A DNA stretch of 64,000 nucleotides from Bacteroidaceae bacterium (GTDB taxonomy: Bacteria; Bacteroidota; Bacteroidia; Bacteroidales; Bacteroidaceae), in NCBI GenBank assembly GCA_017469525.1, contig JAFUGG010000018.1, positions 1 to 64,000 of the forward strand, read 5' to 3'. The first letter of the stretch is position 1; each line of letters begins with the position of its first letter. The translations under genes were made by a program, and so were the position numbers. Below, piece by piece: positions 23,920 to 32,619 of this stretch. The notes beneath the pieces were generated by a model, which did not search any database, was not told the DNA's origin, and saw only the letters and a list, made by a program, of their open reading frames with translations.

Positions 23920-25296
23920 ATGGAACCATTCTTTCTTCTTGTGATTGGAGTCATCGTACTCGTCTTTCTCTTCATGGCCATTATCAATCGCTACCGTCGC
24001 TGTCCCAGTGACAAGATATTGGTGATTTATGGCAACCGCGGTAACAGCAAGAGTGCCAAATGCGTCCACGGCGGCGGTGCCTTCGTATGGCCTATCATCG
24101 AGGATTACGCTTATCTTTCTCTGACGCCCATCGGCATCGATGCGAACCTGACGAACGCCCTGTCGAAGCAGAACATCCGTGTGGATGTGCCTTGCCGCTT
24201 CACCGTGGGCATCAGCACGGAACCCGAGAGTATGCTTGCAGCTGCAGAACGTCTGCTCGGACAGACGCCTCAGCAGATTCAAGAGCTTGCCCGCGACATC
24301 CTCTTCGGACAGCTGCGTCTGGTCATAGCCACAATGAGCATCGAGGAACTGAACAGCGACCGCGACAAGTTCCTTGAGGCTATCACGGCCAACGTCGAGG
24401 TTGAGTTGAAGAAGATCGGCCTGCGTCTCATCAATGTTAACGTGACGGACATCAAGGATGAGAGTGGCTACATCGAAGCTCTTGGTCAGGAAGCTGCTGC
24501 GAAAGCCATCAATGAAGCCAAGGTTCGCGTTGCCGAGCAGGAGCGAAACGGTGAGATTGGTAAGGCTGAGGCTGTGCGTGAGACGCGTATCCGTACTGCC
24601 GAGGCGAATGCTGAAGCCGTGAAGGGTGAAAATGAAGCCAAGATTGCCATTGCCAATTCGGATGCCGTGCGTCGTGAGCGGGAAGCAGAAGCTCAGCGAA
24701 AAGCTGTGGCTGCAGAAAAAGTGGCAAACGCTCAGGCTCTCGAAGAAGCGTATGCTGCCGAGCAGAAAGCCGAGAATGCACGTGCCGACAAGGAGCGTGC
24801 GAGCCAGCAGGCCAACGTCATCGTGGCACAGGAAATAGAGAAGAAACGACTCGTCATCGCTGCCGAGGCTGAGGCAGAACAGAAGCGCGTCAACGCCAAA
24901 GGTGAGGCTGATGCCATCTTCGCCAAGATGGAAGCCGAGGCAAAGGGCTTGTTCCAGATACTGACGAAGCAGGCCGAGGGCTACGACAAGATGATTCAGG
25001 CGGCCGGCGGCGACGCTACGAAGGCCTACACGCTACTGCTCCTGGAGAAGTTGCCGGAACTTGTCAAGACGCAAGTCGAAGCAATCAAGGGCATCAACAT
25101 CGACAAGGTGACGGTCTGGGACAACGGCGGCGCTGGCGGCGACGGCAAGACGAGCACGGCCAACTTCCTGGCCGGACTGATGAAGTCGGTGCCTCCCTTG
25201 GCCGAACTCTTCGATCAGGCTGGCATGGCGCTGCCCGAATATCTGGCCAAGAAGAAAGAGGAGCAGAACGAGGCTCCCAGCGAGCAGGAGGAATAA
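23920..25296 (+). CDS. Flotillin-like SPFH/band 7 protein
   Basis: 458 aa. One N-terminal hydrophobic segment (FFLLVIGVIVLVFLFMAII) anchors it. The SPFH domain follows (DKILVIYGNRG..., DVPCRFTVGIST), then a long Ala/Glu coiled coil with many EA/AEA repeats (residues about 190-330) and a Gly-rich end. This is the FloT/YuaG architecture. Flotillins form large assemblies on the inner membrane that affect membrane fluidity and signalling. It is paired with the NfeD-like gene upstream. Confidence 0.92.
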   Translation: MEPFFLLVIGVIVLVFLFMAIINRYRRCPSDKILVIYGNRGNSKSAKCVHGGGAFVWPIIEDYAYLSLTPIGIDANLTNALSKQNIRVDVPCRFTVGISTEPESMLAAAERLLGQTPQQIQELARDILFGQLRLVIATMSIEELNSDRDKFLEAITANVEVELKKIGLRLINVNVTDIKDESGYIEALGQEAAAKAINEAKVRVAEQERNGEIGKAEAVRETRIRTAEANAEAVKGENEAKIAIANSDAVRREREAEAQRKAVAAEKVANAQALEEAYAAEQKAENARADKERASQQANVIVAQEIEKKRLVIAAEAEAEQKRVNAKGEADAIFAKMEAEAKGLFQILTKQAEGYDKMIQAAGGDATKAYTLLLLEKLPELVKTQVEAIKGINIDKVTVWDNGGAGGDGKTSTANFLAGLMKSVPPLAELFDQAGMALPEYLAKKKEEQNEAPSEQEE

Positions 25297-25320
25297 GGGC
25301 TAACCTATCTTTTCAATAAG

Positions 25321-25408
25321 CTATACCTCTTTAGCCCAAAAGCTATACCTCTTTGGCCCAAAAGGTATACCTCTTTAACGTAAAAGGTATACCTCTTTTG
25401 GAAGATAA
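25321..25408. repeat. 22-bp periodic array (4 units)
   Basis: TATACCTCTTT recurs at 25322, 25344, 25366 and 25388, exactly 22 bp apart. The centre AGGTATACCT in the last units is a perfect palindrome. The same core word appears in the array at 50775, 25 kb away. Confidence 0.85.
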
Positions 25409-25446
25409 CCTCGGCATCTCATCGTTTTTAGGTAATTTTATCATTT

Positions 25447-25482
25447 AGAGGCATGTGGCTGCTTGCTATGTGCCTCTTTTTT
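25447..25482 (+). terminator. Terminator after the flotillin gene
   Basis: AGAGGCA, a 17-nt loop, TGCCTCT, then TTTTT. The T-run stops 2 bp before the feoB -7 box, so terminator and promoter are interleaved. Confidence 0.7.
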
Positions 25483-25484
25483 CG

Positions 25485-25492
25485 TACCTTTG
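25485..25492 (+). promoter_or_regulatory. -7 promoter box of feoB
   Basis: TACCTTTG with CTTG 20 bp upstream inside the terminator loop. ATG 25522 follows after 29 bp. No Fur-like palindrome is evident. Confidence 0.65.
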
Positions 25493-25521
25493 CAAAGCAA
25501 TAGGCATAAACAGGCAGAACG

Positions 25522-27909
25522 ATGACTCTGAGAGAACTTGGCAAAGGGCAGTCGGCCGTCATACTGAAGGTGGGTGGCGAAGGAGCACTCCGTCAGCATT
25601 TCCTCGACATGGGTGTGATACCCGGCACGCAGGTCACGCTGCAGAAGTTCGCACCCCTCGGCGACCCGATAGAACTGCGGATTCACGGCTACGAACTGAC
25701 CTTGCGACTGGCCGATGCAGAGCAGATAGAAATAGAAGCCCCTTCCTCCGACCCCTCCCCCGAGGAGGAGAGGAGCAGAAGTATGTATAAGAAAAGCCTC
25801 CCCCCGAGGGGGGAGGTTGGAGGGGGGCCGCATCCTGGCTTCGGCGAGGAAGGTCGCTACCACGATGAAGATGCATTTCATCCCATTTCATCGGCTAAAA
25901 AGGGACCGCTCACCTTTGCCCTCGTCGGCAATCAGAACAGCGGAAAGACCACGCTCTTCAACCAGTTGACGGGTAGCAAGCAGCACGTCGGCAACTTCCC
26001 CGGCGTGACCATCGACCGCAAGGATGGCACCATCAAAGGCCATCCCGACTGCACCGTCACCGACCTCCCCGGCATCTACAGCCTCAGCCCCTACACCAGC
26101 GAGGAAATTATCTCGCGCCAGTTCATCCTCCAAAGCCATCCCGACGGCATCATCAACATCGTCGATGCCACCAACATAGAGCGCAACCTCTACCTCACCA
26201 TGCAACTGATGGAGCTTGGCATCCCTATGGTTTTGGCCCTCAACATGATGGACGAGGTGCGAGGCAACGGCGGAACCATCCGCATCAACCAGATGGAAAG
26301 GATGCTCGGCATACCCGTCGTGCCCATCAGCGCCATGAAGAACGAGGGCGTGGACGAAGTCGTGAGGCACGCTGTTCATGTGGCCCGTTACAACGAAGGC
26401 CCGGCGCGTCAGGACTTTTGCAGTCCCACGGAGCACGGAGGTGCTGTGCATCGCTGCTTCCATGCCATCATGCATCTCATCGAAGACCACGCTCAGGCCG
26501 CCGACATCCCTGTCCGCTTTGCCGCAAGCAAACTGATAGAAGGCGACAAGCTCGTGGCTTCGGCACTTCATTTCACTCAGAATGAGCAGGAAACCATCGA
26601 GCATATCATCCGCCAGATGGAAGAGGAACGTGGCCTCGACCGCTGTGCTGCACTGGCCGACATGCGTTTCAACTTCATCCTTCAGGTCAGCAGCCAGACC
26701 GTTGTCCACCCAGAGGAAAGCCAGGAGCACCGCAGGAGTGTCCGCATCGACAAAGTCCTCACCGGCCGCTACACCGCTATCCCTGCCTTCCTGCTCATCA
26801 TGGGATTGGTCTTCTACCTGACCTTCAACACGATAGGAGCTTGGCTTCAGGACCTCTTTCAGGACGGCATCGACCGCTTCACGGACTATTCCGACGCCCT
26901 CCTCACGCAGTGGAACATCGCGCCGCCCGTGCATTCGCTCATCATCGACGGCATCTATTCCGGCGTCGGCACCGTGCTCGTCTTCCTGCCGCTCATCGTC
27001 TGTCTGTTCTTCTTCCTCAGTATGCTCGAGGACACAGGTTATATGGCACGCATCGCGTTCGTCATGGATCGGCTGCTCAGAGGCTTGGGCCTCTCCGGAC
27101 GAAGCATTGTGCCGCTGCTGATAGGCTTCGGCTGTTCGGTTCCAGGAATCATGGCCAGCCGCACGCTTCCCAGTGAGCGCGACCGCCGGCTCACCATCAT
27201 GCTGACGCCTTTCATGTCCTGCACGGCCAAGATTCCCATATATGCCTTCTTCGCGGCGGCTTTCTTCCCGAGGCACGCGGCGTGGGTGATGATGTCGCTC
27301 TACGTGATTGGCATCCTCACGGGCATCGTCGTGGCGCTCGTCCTGAAGCGGACCCTCTTCCGGGGCGAAGCGGTGCCTTTCGTCATGGAACTGCCCAACT
27401 ATCGCTTGCCGGCACTGATGAACGTCTGGCATCTGCTGTGGGACAAGGCGAAGGACTTCTTGACGCGAGCCTTCACCGTCATCTTCCTGGCCAGCATCCT
27501 CGTGTGGCTGCTCCAGACGTTCGACTTCCATCTGCAGATGGTGACGGAGGAAAACGTCTCGCAAAGTATGCTGGCACAGATATCGAGCCTCGTTGCGCCT
27601 CTGTTCGAGCCACTTGGCTGCGGCGACTGGCGCATTGTGACGGCTCTCGTGTGCGGTTTGTTGGCGAAGGAAGTGGTAGTGAGCACGCTCAGCACACTCT
27701 TTGTCGGTGTGGCGATAACCAGCATCTTCTCGCCCGCCGTGGCGTTCACCTTGCTCGTTTTCTGCCTGCTCTATACGCCTTGCATGGCAACGATGGCGAC
27801 CATCCGACGCGAGCTCGGCACCCGATGGATGCTGCTCATCATGGTCGGACAGTGCGCCGTGGCATGGCTCGTGGCATTTCTAACTAAACAAATCATCTCA
27901 CTTCTATAA
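25522..27909 (+). CDS. feoB: Ferrous iron transporter FeoB with fused FeoA domain
   Basis: 795 aa, inner membrane. Residues 1-73 are a FeoA-like SH3 domain (LGKGQSAVILKVGGEGALRQ). The G domain starts near 131: G1 GNQNSGKTTLF, G3 DLPGIYSL, G4 NMMDE. The gating and transport part has IVPLLIGFGCSVPGIMASRT and FMSCTAKIPIY. GTP hydrolysis drives or gates Fe2+ uptake. The linker between FeoA and the G domain (about residues 74-129) is unusually long because two palindromic elements in opposite orientation are inserted there, in frame. The sialidase fusion gene follows 2 bp after the stop. Confidence 0.95.
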   Translation: MTLRELGKGQSAVILKVGGEGALRQHFLDMGVIPGTQVTLQKFAPLGDPIELRIHGYELTLRLADAEQIEIEAPSSDPSPEEERSRSMYKKSLPPRGEVGGGPHPGFGEEGRYHDEDAFHPISSAKKGPLTFALVGNQNSGKTTLFNQLTGSKQHVGNFPGVTIDRKDGTIKGHPDCTVTDLPGIYSLSPYTSEEIISRQFILQSHPDGIINIVDATNIERNLYLTMQLMELGIPMVLALNMMDEVRGNGGTIRINQMERMLGIPVVPISAMKNEGVDEVVRHAVHVARYNEGPARQDFCSPTEHGGAVHRCFHAIMHLIEDHAQAADIPVRFAASKLIEGDKLVASALHFTQNEQETIEHIIRQMEEERGLDRCAALADMRFNFILQVSSQTVVHPEESQEHRRSVRIDKVLTGRYTAIPAFLLIMGLVFYLTFNTIGAWLQDLFQDGIDRFTDYSDALLTQWNIAPPVHSLIIDGIYSGVGTVLVFLPLIVCLFFFLSMLEDTGYMARIAFVMDRLLRGLGLSGRSIVPLLIGFGCSVPGIMASRTLPSERDRRLTIMLTPFMSCTAKIPIYAFFAAAFFPRHAAWVMMSLYVIGILTGIVVALVLKRTLFRGEAVPFVMELPNYRLPALMNVWHLLWDKAKDFLTRAFTVIFLASILVWLLQTFDFHLQMVTEENVSQSMLAQISSLVAPLFEPLGCGDWRIVTALVCGLLAKEVVVSTLSTLFVGVAITSIFSPAVAFTLLVFCLLYTPCMATMATIRRELGTRWMLLIMVGQCAVAWLVAFLTKQIISLL
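25737..25830. repeat. Two inverted copies of the palindromic element inside feoB
   Basis: Copy one, 25737-25780, contains CCGACCCCTCCCCCGAGG; copy two, 25794-25830, contains CCTCCCCCCGAGGGGGGAGG in the opposite sense. They are separated by 13 bp. They are translated as PSSDPSPEEERSRS and SLPPRGEVGGGPHPG between FeoA and the G domain. Confidence 0.8.
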
Positions 27910-27911
27910 CC

Positions 27912-29333
27912 ATGAACATACAGAGTATCATTCTATTAGCAGTAGTTATCCTGGTGGCGGCCTACGTCTTGTACCGCTACCTCCACAGCGACAAAAAGTG
28001 CAGTTGCTGTGATGGATGCAACAAGGATTGTTGTTCAGCCCACATCCTCCTGCTTCTGCTTTTGCCGATGAATGTGGCGATTTCCTTCGCACAAGACGTC
28101 GATGCCACCACTGGTGCTTCGGACCTATACCCTCAGATGCGTGCCGAGAAACAAATCCTGGCCTACAGCAACGACAGCACCCGCGATGTCTATCGCATCC
28201 CGGCCATCGCCAAGAACAAGAAAGGAGAGTTGGTTGCCATCTACGATTACCGTGTTTGTGGCACCGACATTGGTTTCGGCGAGGTCGATCAGGTGATGCG
28301 CATCTCCCGAAACAACGGGCGGAAATGGTCCGAAGAGACTAAAATTGCCGATGGAATGGGCGGAAATGACAACGTCTTCGGTGTGGGTTTCGGCGACCCG
28401 GCCCTGTGTTTGGACCGCGAATCAGGACGTGGCGTGCTCATCACCGTCAGTGGGAAATGCATCTACGGCTATGCTAAAGCAGACCACAGACCGTTCATTG
28501 CCAGGCAGATAACCACAGACGGCGGACACACATGGAGTGCGCCGGAGGACATCACCCAGCAGTTCTGGGGACGGGAAGGTGCGCTCTTCCAAAAAGGCAA
28601 AAGTGACGATGGAATGGGCGTTTTTGCATGGGCAGGCTTCTTCGGCAGTGGTAAAATCCTGCAGAGCCGTGTGACGAAAGTCGGCGACTACTACCGTCTC
28701 TACGCCGCCCTGCTGCTTCGCGGCACGGGACTCAAGGGCGCGTATGTCGTCTATAGCGATGACATGGGCATGACGTGGCAGTTGCTTGGAGGCGACGCGA
28801 CGGTGCAGGCGGCCCCTGACAGCGATGAGCCGAAGGTGGAGGAACTGCCTTCGGGACAAATCGTGCTGAGCGGCAGGAAGTGGTACGGCCGTACGTTCAA
28901 CGTCTGGACCTTTGCCGAAGGGAGCATCACGGAAGGCTCTTGGGACACACCCGTCAATAGTCACGACTTCCCGACGGGCATCAAGGTGGGCGCCAATAGC
29001 TGCAACGGCGAGATTCTCATCGTGAGGGGAAGGCTCACGCAGACAGGCAAGCGTTGTCACGTCGCACTTCAAAGTCTGCCGAAAGCCGATACCCGAGCCG
29101 ACGTGTCCATCTTCTATAAAGTCCTCGAGGAAGACAAGAAGTACACTTCCGCCGAGTTTGCCGAGGACTGGAAGCTGGGCTTGCAAGTCACAAAGAAACG
29201 TTCCGCCTACTCGACAATGTGCCTTCAGAAGGATGGCCGCATCGCCTTCTTCTACGAAGAGGAACCCTACATCTTCAATATGGTTTATGTTCCTCTCACT
29301 CTGAGCCAAGCCACAAGCGGTGCCGTGAAGTGA
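27912..29333 (+). CDS. FeoB-associated Cys-rich peptide fused to a GH33 sialidase
   Basis: 473 aa. Residues 1-43 (one membrane helix, then KKCSCCDGCNKDCC) are a FeoB-associated Cys-rich membrane protein, normally a separate gene of about 50 codons after feoB. Without a stop the frame runs into ILLLLLLPMNVAISFAQ, which looks like a signal peptide that lost its own start. The rest is a sialidase: YRIPAI near residue 93 and Asp boxes SRNNGRKW, TTDGGHTW and SDDMGMTW. Sialidases release sialic acid from host glycans. The join suggests a small deletion fused two genes. Translation might also restart internally (ATG 28069). Confidence 0.82.
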   Translation: MNIQSIILLAVVILVAAYVLYRYLHSDKKCSCCDGCNKDCCSAHILLLLLLPMNVAISFAQDVDATTGASDLYPQMRAEKQILAYSNDSTRDVYRIPAIAKNKKGELVAIYDYRVCGTDIGFGEVDQVMRISRNNGRKWSEETKIADGMGGNDNVFGVGFGDPALCLDRESGRGVLITVSGKCIYGYAKADHRPFIARQITTDGGHTWSAPEDITQQFWGREGALFQKGKSDDGMGVFAWAGFFGSGKILQSRVTKVGDYYRLYAALLLRGTGLKGAYVVYSDDMGMTWQLLGGDATVQAAPDSDEPKVEELPSGQIVLSGRKWYGRTFNVWTFAEGSITEGSWDTPVNSHDFPTGIKVGANSCNGEILIVRGRLTQTGKRCHVALQSLPKADTRADVSIFYKVLEEDKKYTSAEFAEDWKLGLQVTKKRSAYSTMCLQKDGRIAFFYEEEPYIFNMVYVPLTLSQATSGAVK

Positions 29334-29367
29334 ACTTCAAACTCACATCTCTGCTGTCATCAGAAAA

Positions 29368-29455
29368 TTACTAACGTGTAATTAGTGATTTACTAACGAG
29401 AAGTTGGCAATTTACTAACGAGAAGTTGGCGATTTACTAACGTGTAGTTTTCTTG
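29368..29455. repeat. 22-bp periodic array (4 units)
   Basis: TTACTAACG starts at 29368, 29390, 29412 and 29434, an exact 22-bp period. Each unit contains a weak inverted repeat (CTAAC with GTTGG or ACTAA with TTAGT). It fills the spacer between two convergent genes. Confidence 0.85.
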
Positions 29456-29475
29456 CGACGCTTTGGAACTGACTT

Positions 29476-29943
29476 TCAACTCAACGGCAGTTGGTGCGAA
29501 TTCTTTACCTCCCCGAGCACGAAGAACGAGCCGAGCGATCCGATGCAGTCAAGGTCTCCGAGGATTCTGAGCACGAATTCCTGATAAGCCTTCATGTCGC
29601 TGACGTAGATTTTGAGCATGAAGTCGTAGTCTCCGCTGATGTTGTAGCACTCCACAATCTCGGGTATTTGCTGCACGGCCTCCATGATGCGCTGCGCATT
29701 CTCGTAGCTGTGCTGCTTCATGCGCAGGTTGCAGAAGGCGATAAAGCCGCGGCTGATCTTCTCCGCGTCGAGCACCGCCATGTATTTCTTAATGTATCCC
29801 TCGCGCTCCAGACGTTTCACGCGTTCGAATGTTGGCGTGGGGGAGAGGTGAATCTTTGCAGCTAACTCCTTGTTGGTCAGTCGGGAATCGTCTTGAAGGA
29901 AACTGAGGATTTGCAAGTCCGTTTGGTCGAGTTGAGTCGTCAT
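29476..29943 (-). CDS. Lrp/AsnC-family transcription regulator
   Basis: 155 aa. The N-terminal HTH reads LDQTDLQILSFLQDDSRLTNKELAAKI, followed by SPTPTFERVKRLEREGYIKKY. The C-terminal ligand-binding RAM domain is complete (NISGDYDFMLKIYV). These proteins sense amino acids. It is divergent from metY-cysK with a 281-bp shared upstream region, so control of sulfur amino acid synthesis is a reasonable inference. Confidence 0.9.
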   Translation of the reverse strand: MTTQLDQTDLQILSFLQDDSRLTNKELAAKIHLSPTPTFERVKRLEREGYIKKYMAVLDAEKISRGFIAFCNLRMKQHSYENAQRIMEAVQQIPEIVECYNISGDYDFMLKIYVSDMKAYQEFVLRILGDLDCIGSLGSFFVLGEVKNSHQLPLS

Positions 29944-30019
29944 GTTGCTTGAAGAATGTTTTTCCTGCCAGAGGTAGGTTTCTTTCCCCGTGGCAGGTGG
30001 TTTTATATTGTTTGCGTTG

Positions 30020-30027
30020 CAAAGTTA
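30020..30027 (-). promoter_or_regulatory. -7 promoter box of the lrp-like gene
   Basis: TAACTTTG on the minus strand. It lies 52 bp from the opposing metY box at 30079, so both promoters share a short control region. Nothing else is seen apart from an AT-rich leader before metY. Confidence 0.65.
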
Positions 30028-30078
30028 GGAATAATTTCTGAATTATCGATTCTTCTTGGAAGATTTTTAATGTTGCCG

Positions 30079-30086
30079 TAACTTTG
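30079..30086 (+). promoter_or_regulatory. -7 promoter box of metY
   Basis: TAACTTTG, 138 bp before the ATG. The leader holds a (TA)n tract (about 30158-30172) and GGTAAATCGTTAAATTGTAA-type words. I could not fold it into a known SAM riboswitch. Confidence 0.6.
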
Positions 30087-30224
30087 CAGTCGGAAATCAA
30101 CATAAAAGTGGACAGAGAAAAGTGAAGAATTTGCTACCGAGAAAGGAAACTTCTATAATATATATATAATGTATAGGGCAGAAACCTTAAATAAATGGTA
30201 AATCGTTAAATTGTAAATGATATT

Positions 30225-31511
30225 ATGAGTACACAGAAACAACACCTTGAGACTATCGCCCTCCATGCAGGGCAAGTGGCCGACCCCACGACAGATTCAT
30301 GTGCAGTGCCTATCTATCAGACAACAAGTTATGTGTTCCACAACTCCCAACACGCTGCTGACCGTTTCGGTCTGCGCGACGCGGGAAACATCTACGGACG
30401 CCTGACCAACTCCACTCAGGGCGTGCTGGAGGAGCGCATAGCCGCTTTGGAAGGCGGTGTGGCAGCACTGGCCGTGGCCTCCGGAGCTGCAGCTATCACC
30501 TACGCATTGCAGAATGTGTTGCAGTCAGGGGACCACATCGTGGCTGCCGATAACCTTTATGGAGGCTCCTACAATCTCATCACGCACACCCTCGCCGCGT
30601 CAGGAATCGCCCATTCCATCGTGAAATTAAACGATCTCGATGCCCTCGAAGCAGCCATTCAACCTAATACAAAAGTCATCTTCGGCGAGACTTTGGGCAA
30701 TCCCAACAGCGATGTCCTGAACCTGGAGGCAGTGGCAGAGGTGGCACATCGGCATGGTATCGTCTTCATCGTCGATAATACGTTCGCTCCGCTCCTTGTC
30801 CGTCCGCTCGAACATGGCGTGGACATCGTGGTACACTCCGCGACGAAGTTCATTGGCGGACACGGTTCGTCGCTCGGCGGCGTGATAGTCGACGGCGGAA
30901 AGTTCGATTGGAAAACCAACGCAGACCGTTATCCGAGCATTGCCAAGCCTGATGCCAGCTACCACGGAGCCGTGTTTGCCGACGTGGCAGGGCCAGCCGC
31001 TTTCGTGACAAGGATACGTGCCGTCATCCTTCGTGACACAGGAGCCGCCATCTCGCCCTTCAATGCCTGGATTCTCCTGCAAGGCGTCGAGTCGCTTCCC
31101 CTCCGTATTGAGCGGCACGTGGAGAACGCCCTGAAGGTGGTCGACTACCTGTCCAAGCATCCGCTCGTCGAGAAGGTGAATCATCCGGCTCTTGCCTCTC
31201 ATCCCGACCATGCGCTCTATGAGCAGTACTTCCCCAAGGGTGGAGCCAGCATCTTCACCTTCGAGATAAAGGGCGGAGAGCAGGCCGCATGGCGGTTCAT
31301 CGATGCGCTGAAGGTCTTCACCTTGCTTGCCAACGTTGCCGACGTGAAGAGCCTCGTCATACATCCTGCAACGACCACGCATTCGCAGCTCTCGCCCGAA
31401 GAGCTTGCCCAACAGCACATCACCCCCTCCACCATACGTCTGAGCGTCGGCGTGGAGCATATCGACGACATCATAGCAGACCTCGAACAGGCTTTCAATG
31501 CAATAAAATAG
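30225..31511 (+). CDS. metY: O-acetylhomoserine sulfhydrylase (PLP enzyme)
   Basis: 428 aa, cytoplasmic, Cys/Met-metabolism PLP family. ETIALHAGQVADPTTDSCAV is the family's N-terminus. YGRLTNSTQ and the PLP lysine in SATKFIGGHGSS are present. Length and motifs fit O-acetylhomoserine aminocarboxypropyltransferase, which makes homocysteine from O-acetylhomoserine and sulfide. cysK downstream supports a sulfide-assimilation unit. Confidence 0.9.
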   Translation: MSTQKQHLETIALHAGQVADPTTDSCAVPIYQTTSYVFHNSQHAADRFGLRDAGNIYGRLTNSTQGVLEERIAALEGGVAALAVASGAAAITYALQNVLQSGDHIVAADNLYGGSYNLITHTLAASGIAHSIVKLNDLDALEAAIQPNTKVIFGETLGNPNSDVLNLEAVAEVAHRHGIVFIVDNTFAPLLVRPLEHGVDIVVHSATKFIGGHGSSLGGVIVDGGKFDWKTNADRYPSIAKPDASYHGAVFADVAGPAAFVTRIRAVILRDTGAAISPFNAWILLQGVESLPLRIERHVENALKVVDYLSKHPLVEKVNHPALASHPDHALYEQYFPKGGASIFTFEIKGGEQAAWRFIDALKVFTLLANVADVKSLVIHPATTTHSQLSPEELAQQHITPSTIRLSVGVEHIDDIIADLEQAFNAIK

Positions 31512-31532
31512 ACATTAAATACGTTAATATAT

Positions 31533-31569
31533 AAGCCCCCTCCCTGCTCCCCCCTTGGGGGAGTGCTTA
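31533..31569. repeat. G/C-rich palindromic element between metY and cysK
   Basis: AAGCCCCCTCCCTGCTCCCC, then CCTTGGGGGAGTGCTTA. The ends AAGC/GCTT also pair. It is followed by TAAATAGTAAATCATTAAA before cysK. Confidence 0.8.
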
Positions 31570-31609
31570 GGAGCAAAATTAAATAGTAAATCATTAAAAA
31601 GTTAATATT

Positions 31610-32539
31610 ATGGCAATCTACAATTCAATCACGGAACTCATCGGCAGTACGCCGTTGGTTCAACTTAATGCTTTTGCAAAGAATCGCGACCTGAAAGCTA
31701 ACGTAATAGCTAAGGTAGAGTATTTCAATCCGGGTGGCAGCGTCAAGGACCGTATTGCCCTAAGCATGATCCTCGATGCTGAGGAGAAAGGAATCCTCCG
31801 TAAGGGAGGTACCATCATCGAGCCTACCAGCGGCAACACGGGTGTAGGCCTGTCGCTCGTCGGAGCAGTCCGTGGCTACAAAGTCATCTTGACGATGCCC
31901 GAGACGATGAGCATCGAGCGCCGCAAACTTGCTCAAGCTTACGGCACGGAAATCGTGCTGACGCCTGGCAGCGAAGGCATGAAGGGCGCCATCCGCAAGG
32001 CTGAGGAGCTGCGCGACAGCACCCCCGGAGCCGTCATCCTGCAGCAGTTCGAGAATCCCGCCAATCCTGCCATCCACGTCAAGACAACGGGCGAGGAGAT
32101 TTGGAAGGACACAGAAGGCAAGGTAGATGTGTTCGTGGCAGGCGTAGGCACAGGCGGAACTGTCTCAGGTGTTGCGAAGACCCTCAAGAGCCACAATCCT
32201 AACGTCCGCATCGTGGCTGTCGAGCCAGCCTCAAGTGCCGTCCTCTCCGGTCAACCTTCCGGTCCTCACAAGATACAAGGCATCGGTGCAGGCTTCGAGC
32301 CGAAGAACTTCGATCGTCCTCTCATCGACGAGATACTGCCCGTCAGCAACGAGGATGCTTTCGCCACGGCGCGTGCCTTGGCAAAGGAAGACGGCCTCTT
32401 TGTCGGCATTTCCTCTGGTGCGGCAGCTTACGCAGCCGCAACGGTGGCCCAGCGTCCTGAGTTTGCGGGCAAGAACATCGTTGTCCTCTTGCCAGACACA
32501 GGCGAGCGTTACCTTTCTACAGCCTTGCTGGAAGAATAA
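31610..32539 (+). CDS. cysK: Cysteine synthase A (O-acetylserine sulfhydrylase)
   Basis: 309 aa PLP enzyme. Motifs: PLP lysine in [12 protein letters not shown], phosphate loop [13 protein letters not shown], and [11 protein letters not shown]. It makes cysteine from O-acetylserine and sulfide. It lies 98 bp after metY with an element between, and no separate -7 box is obvious, so cotranscription with metY is likely. Confidence 0.94.
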   Translation: MAIYNSITELIGSTPLVQLNAFAKNRDLKANVIAKVEYFNPGGSVKDRIALSMILDAEEKGILRKGGTIIEPTSGNTGVGLSLVGAVRGYKVILTMPETMSIERRKLAQAYGTEIVLTPGSEGMKGAIRKAEELRDSTPGAVILQQFENPANPAIHVKTTGEEIWKDTEGKVDVFVAGVGTGGTVSGVAKTLKSHNPNVRIVAVEPASSAVLSGQPSGPHKIQGIGAGFEPKNFDRPLIDEILPVSNEDAFATARALAKEDGLFVGISSGAAAYAAATVAQRPEFAGKNIVVLLPDTGERYLSTALLEE

Positions 32540-32554
32540 ATAAAAGAACGCTTT

Positions 32555-32586
32555 TTTGCTTATTTGCAGATATTTTTGTACCTTTG
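32555..32586 (+). promoter_or_regulatory. Promoter of the glycosidase pair
   Basis: TTTG at 32555-32558 and TACCTTTG at 32579-32586, spaced 20 bp. ATG 32620 follows after 33 bp. Confidence 0.75.
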
Positions 32587-32619
32587 TCTCCCGAAGTGTG
32601 ATAAAATCGAGGGAAAGGT

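Noticed and set aside
30087-30224. SAM or other riboswitch upstream of metY
   Set aside because: The leader is AT-rich with simple repeats and I could not form any known SAM aptamer core.
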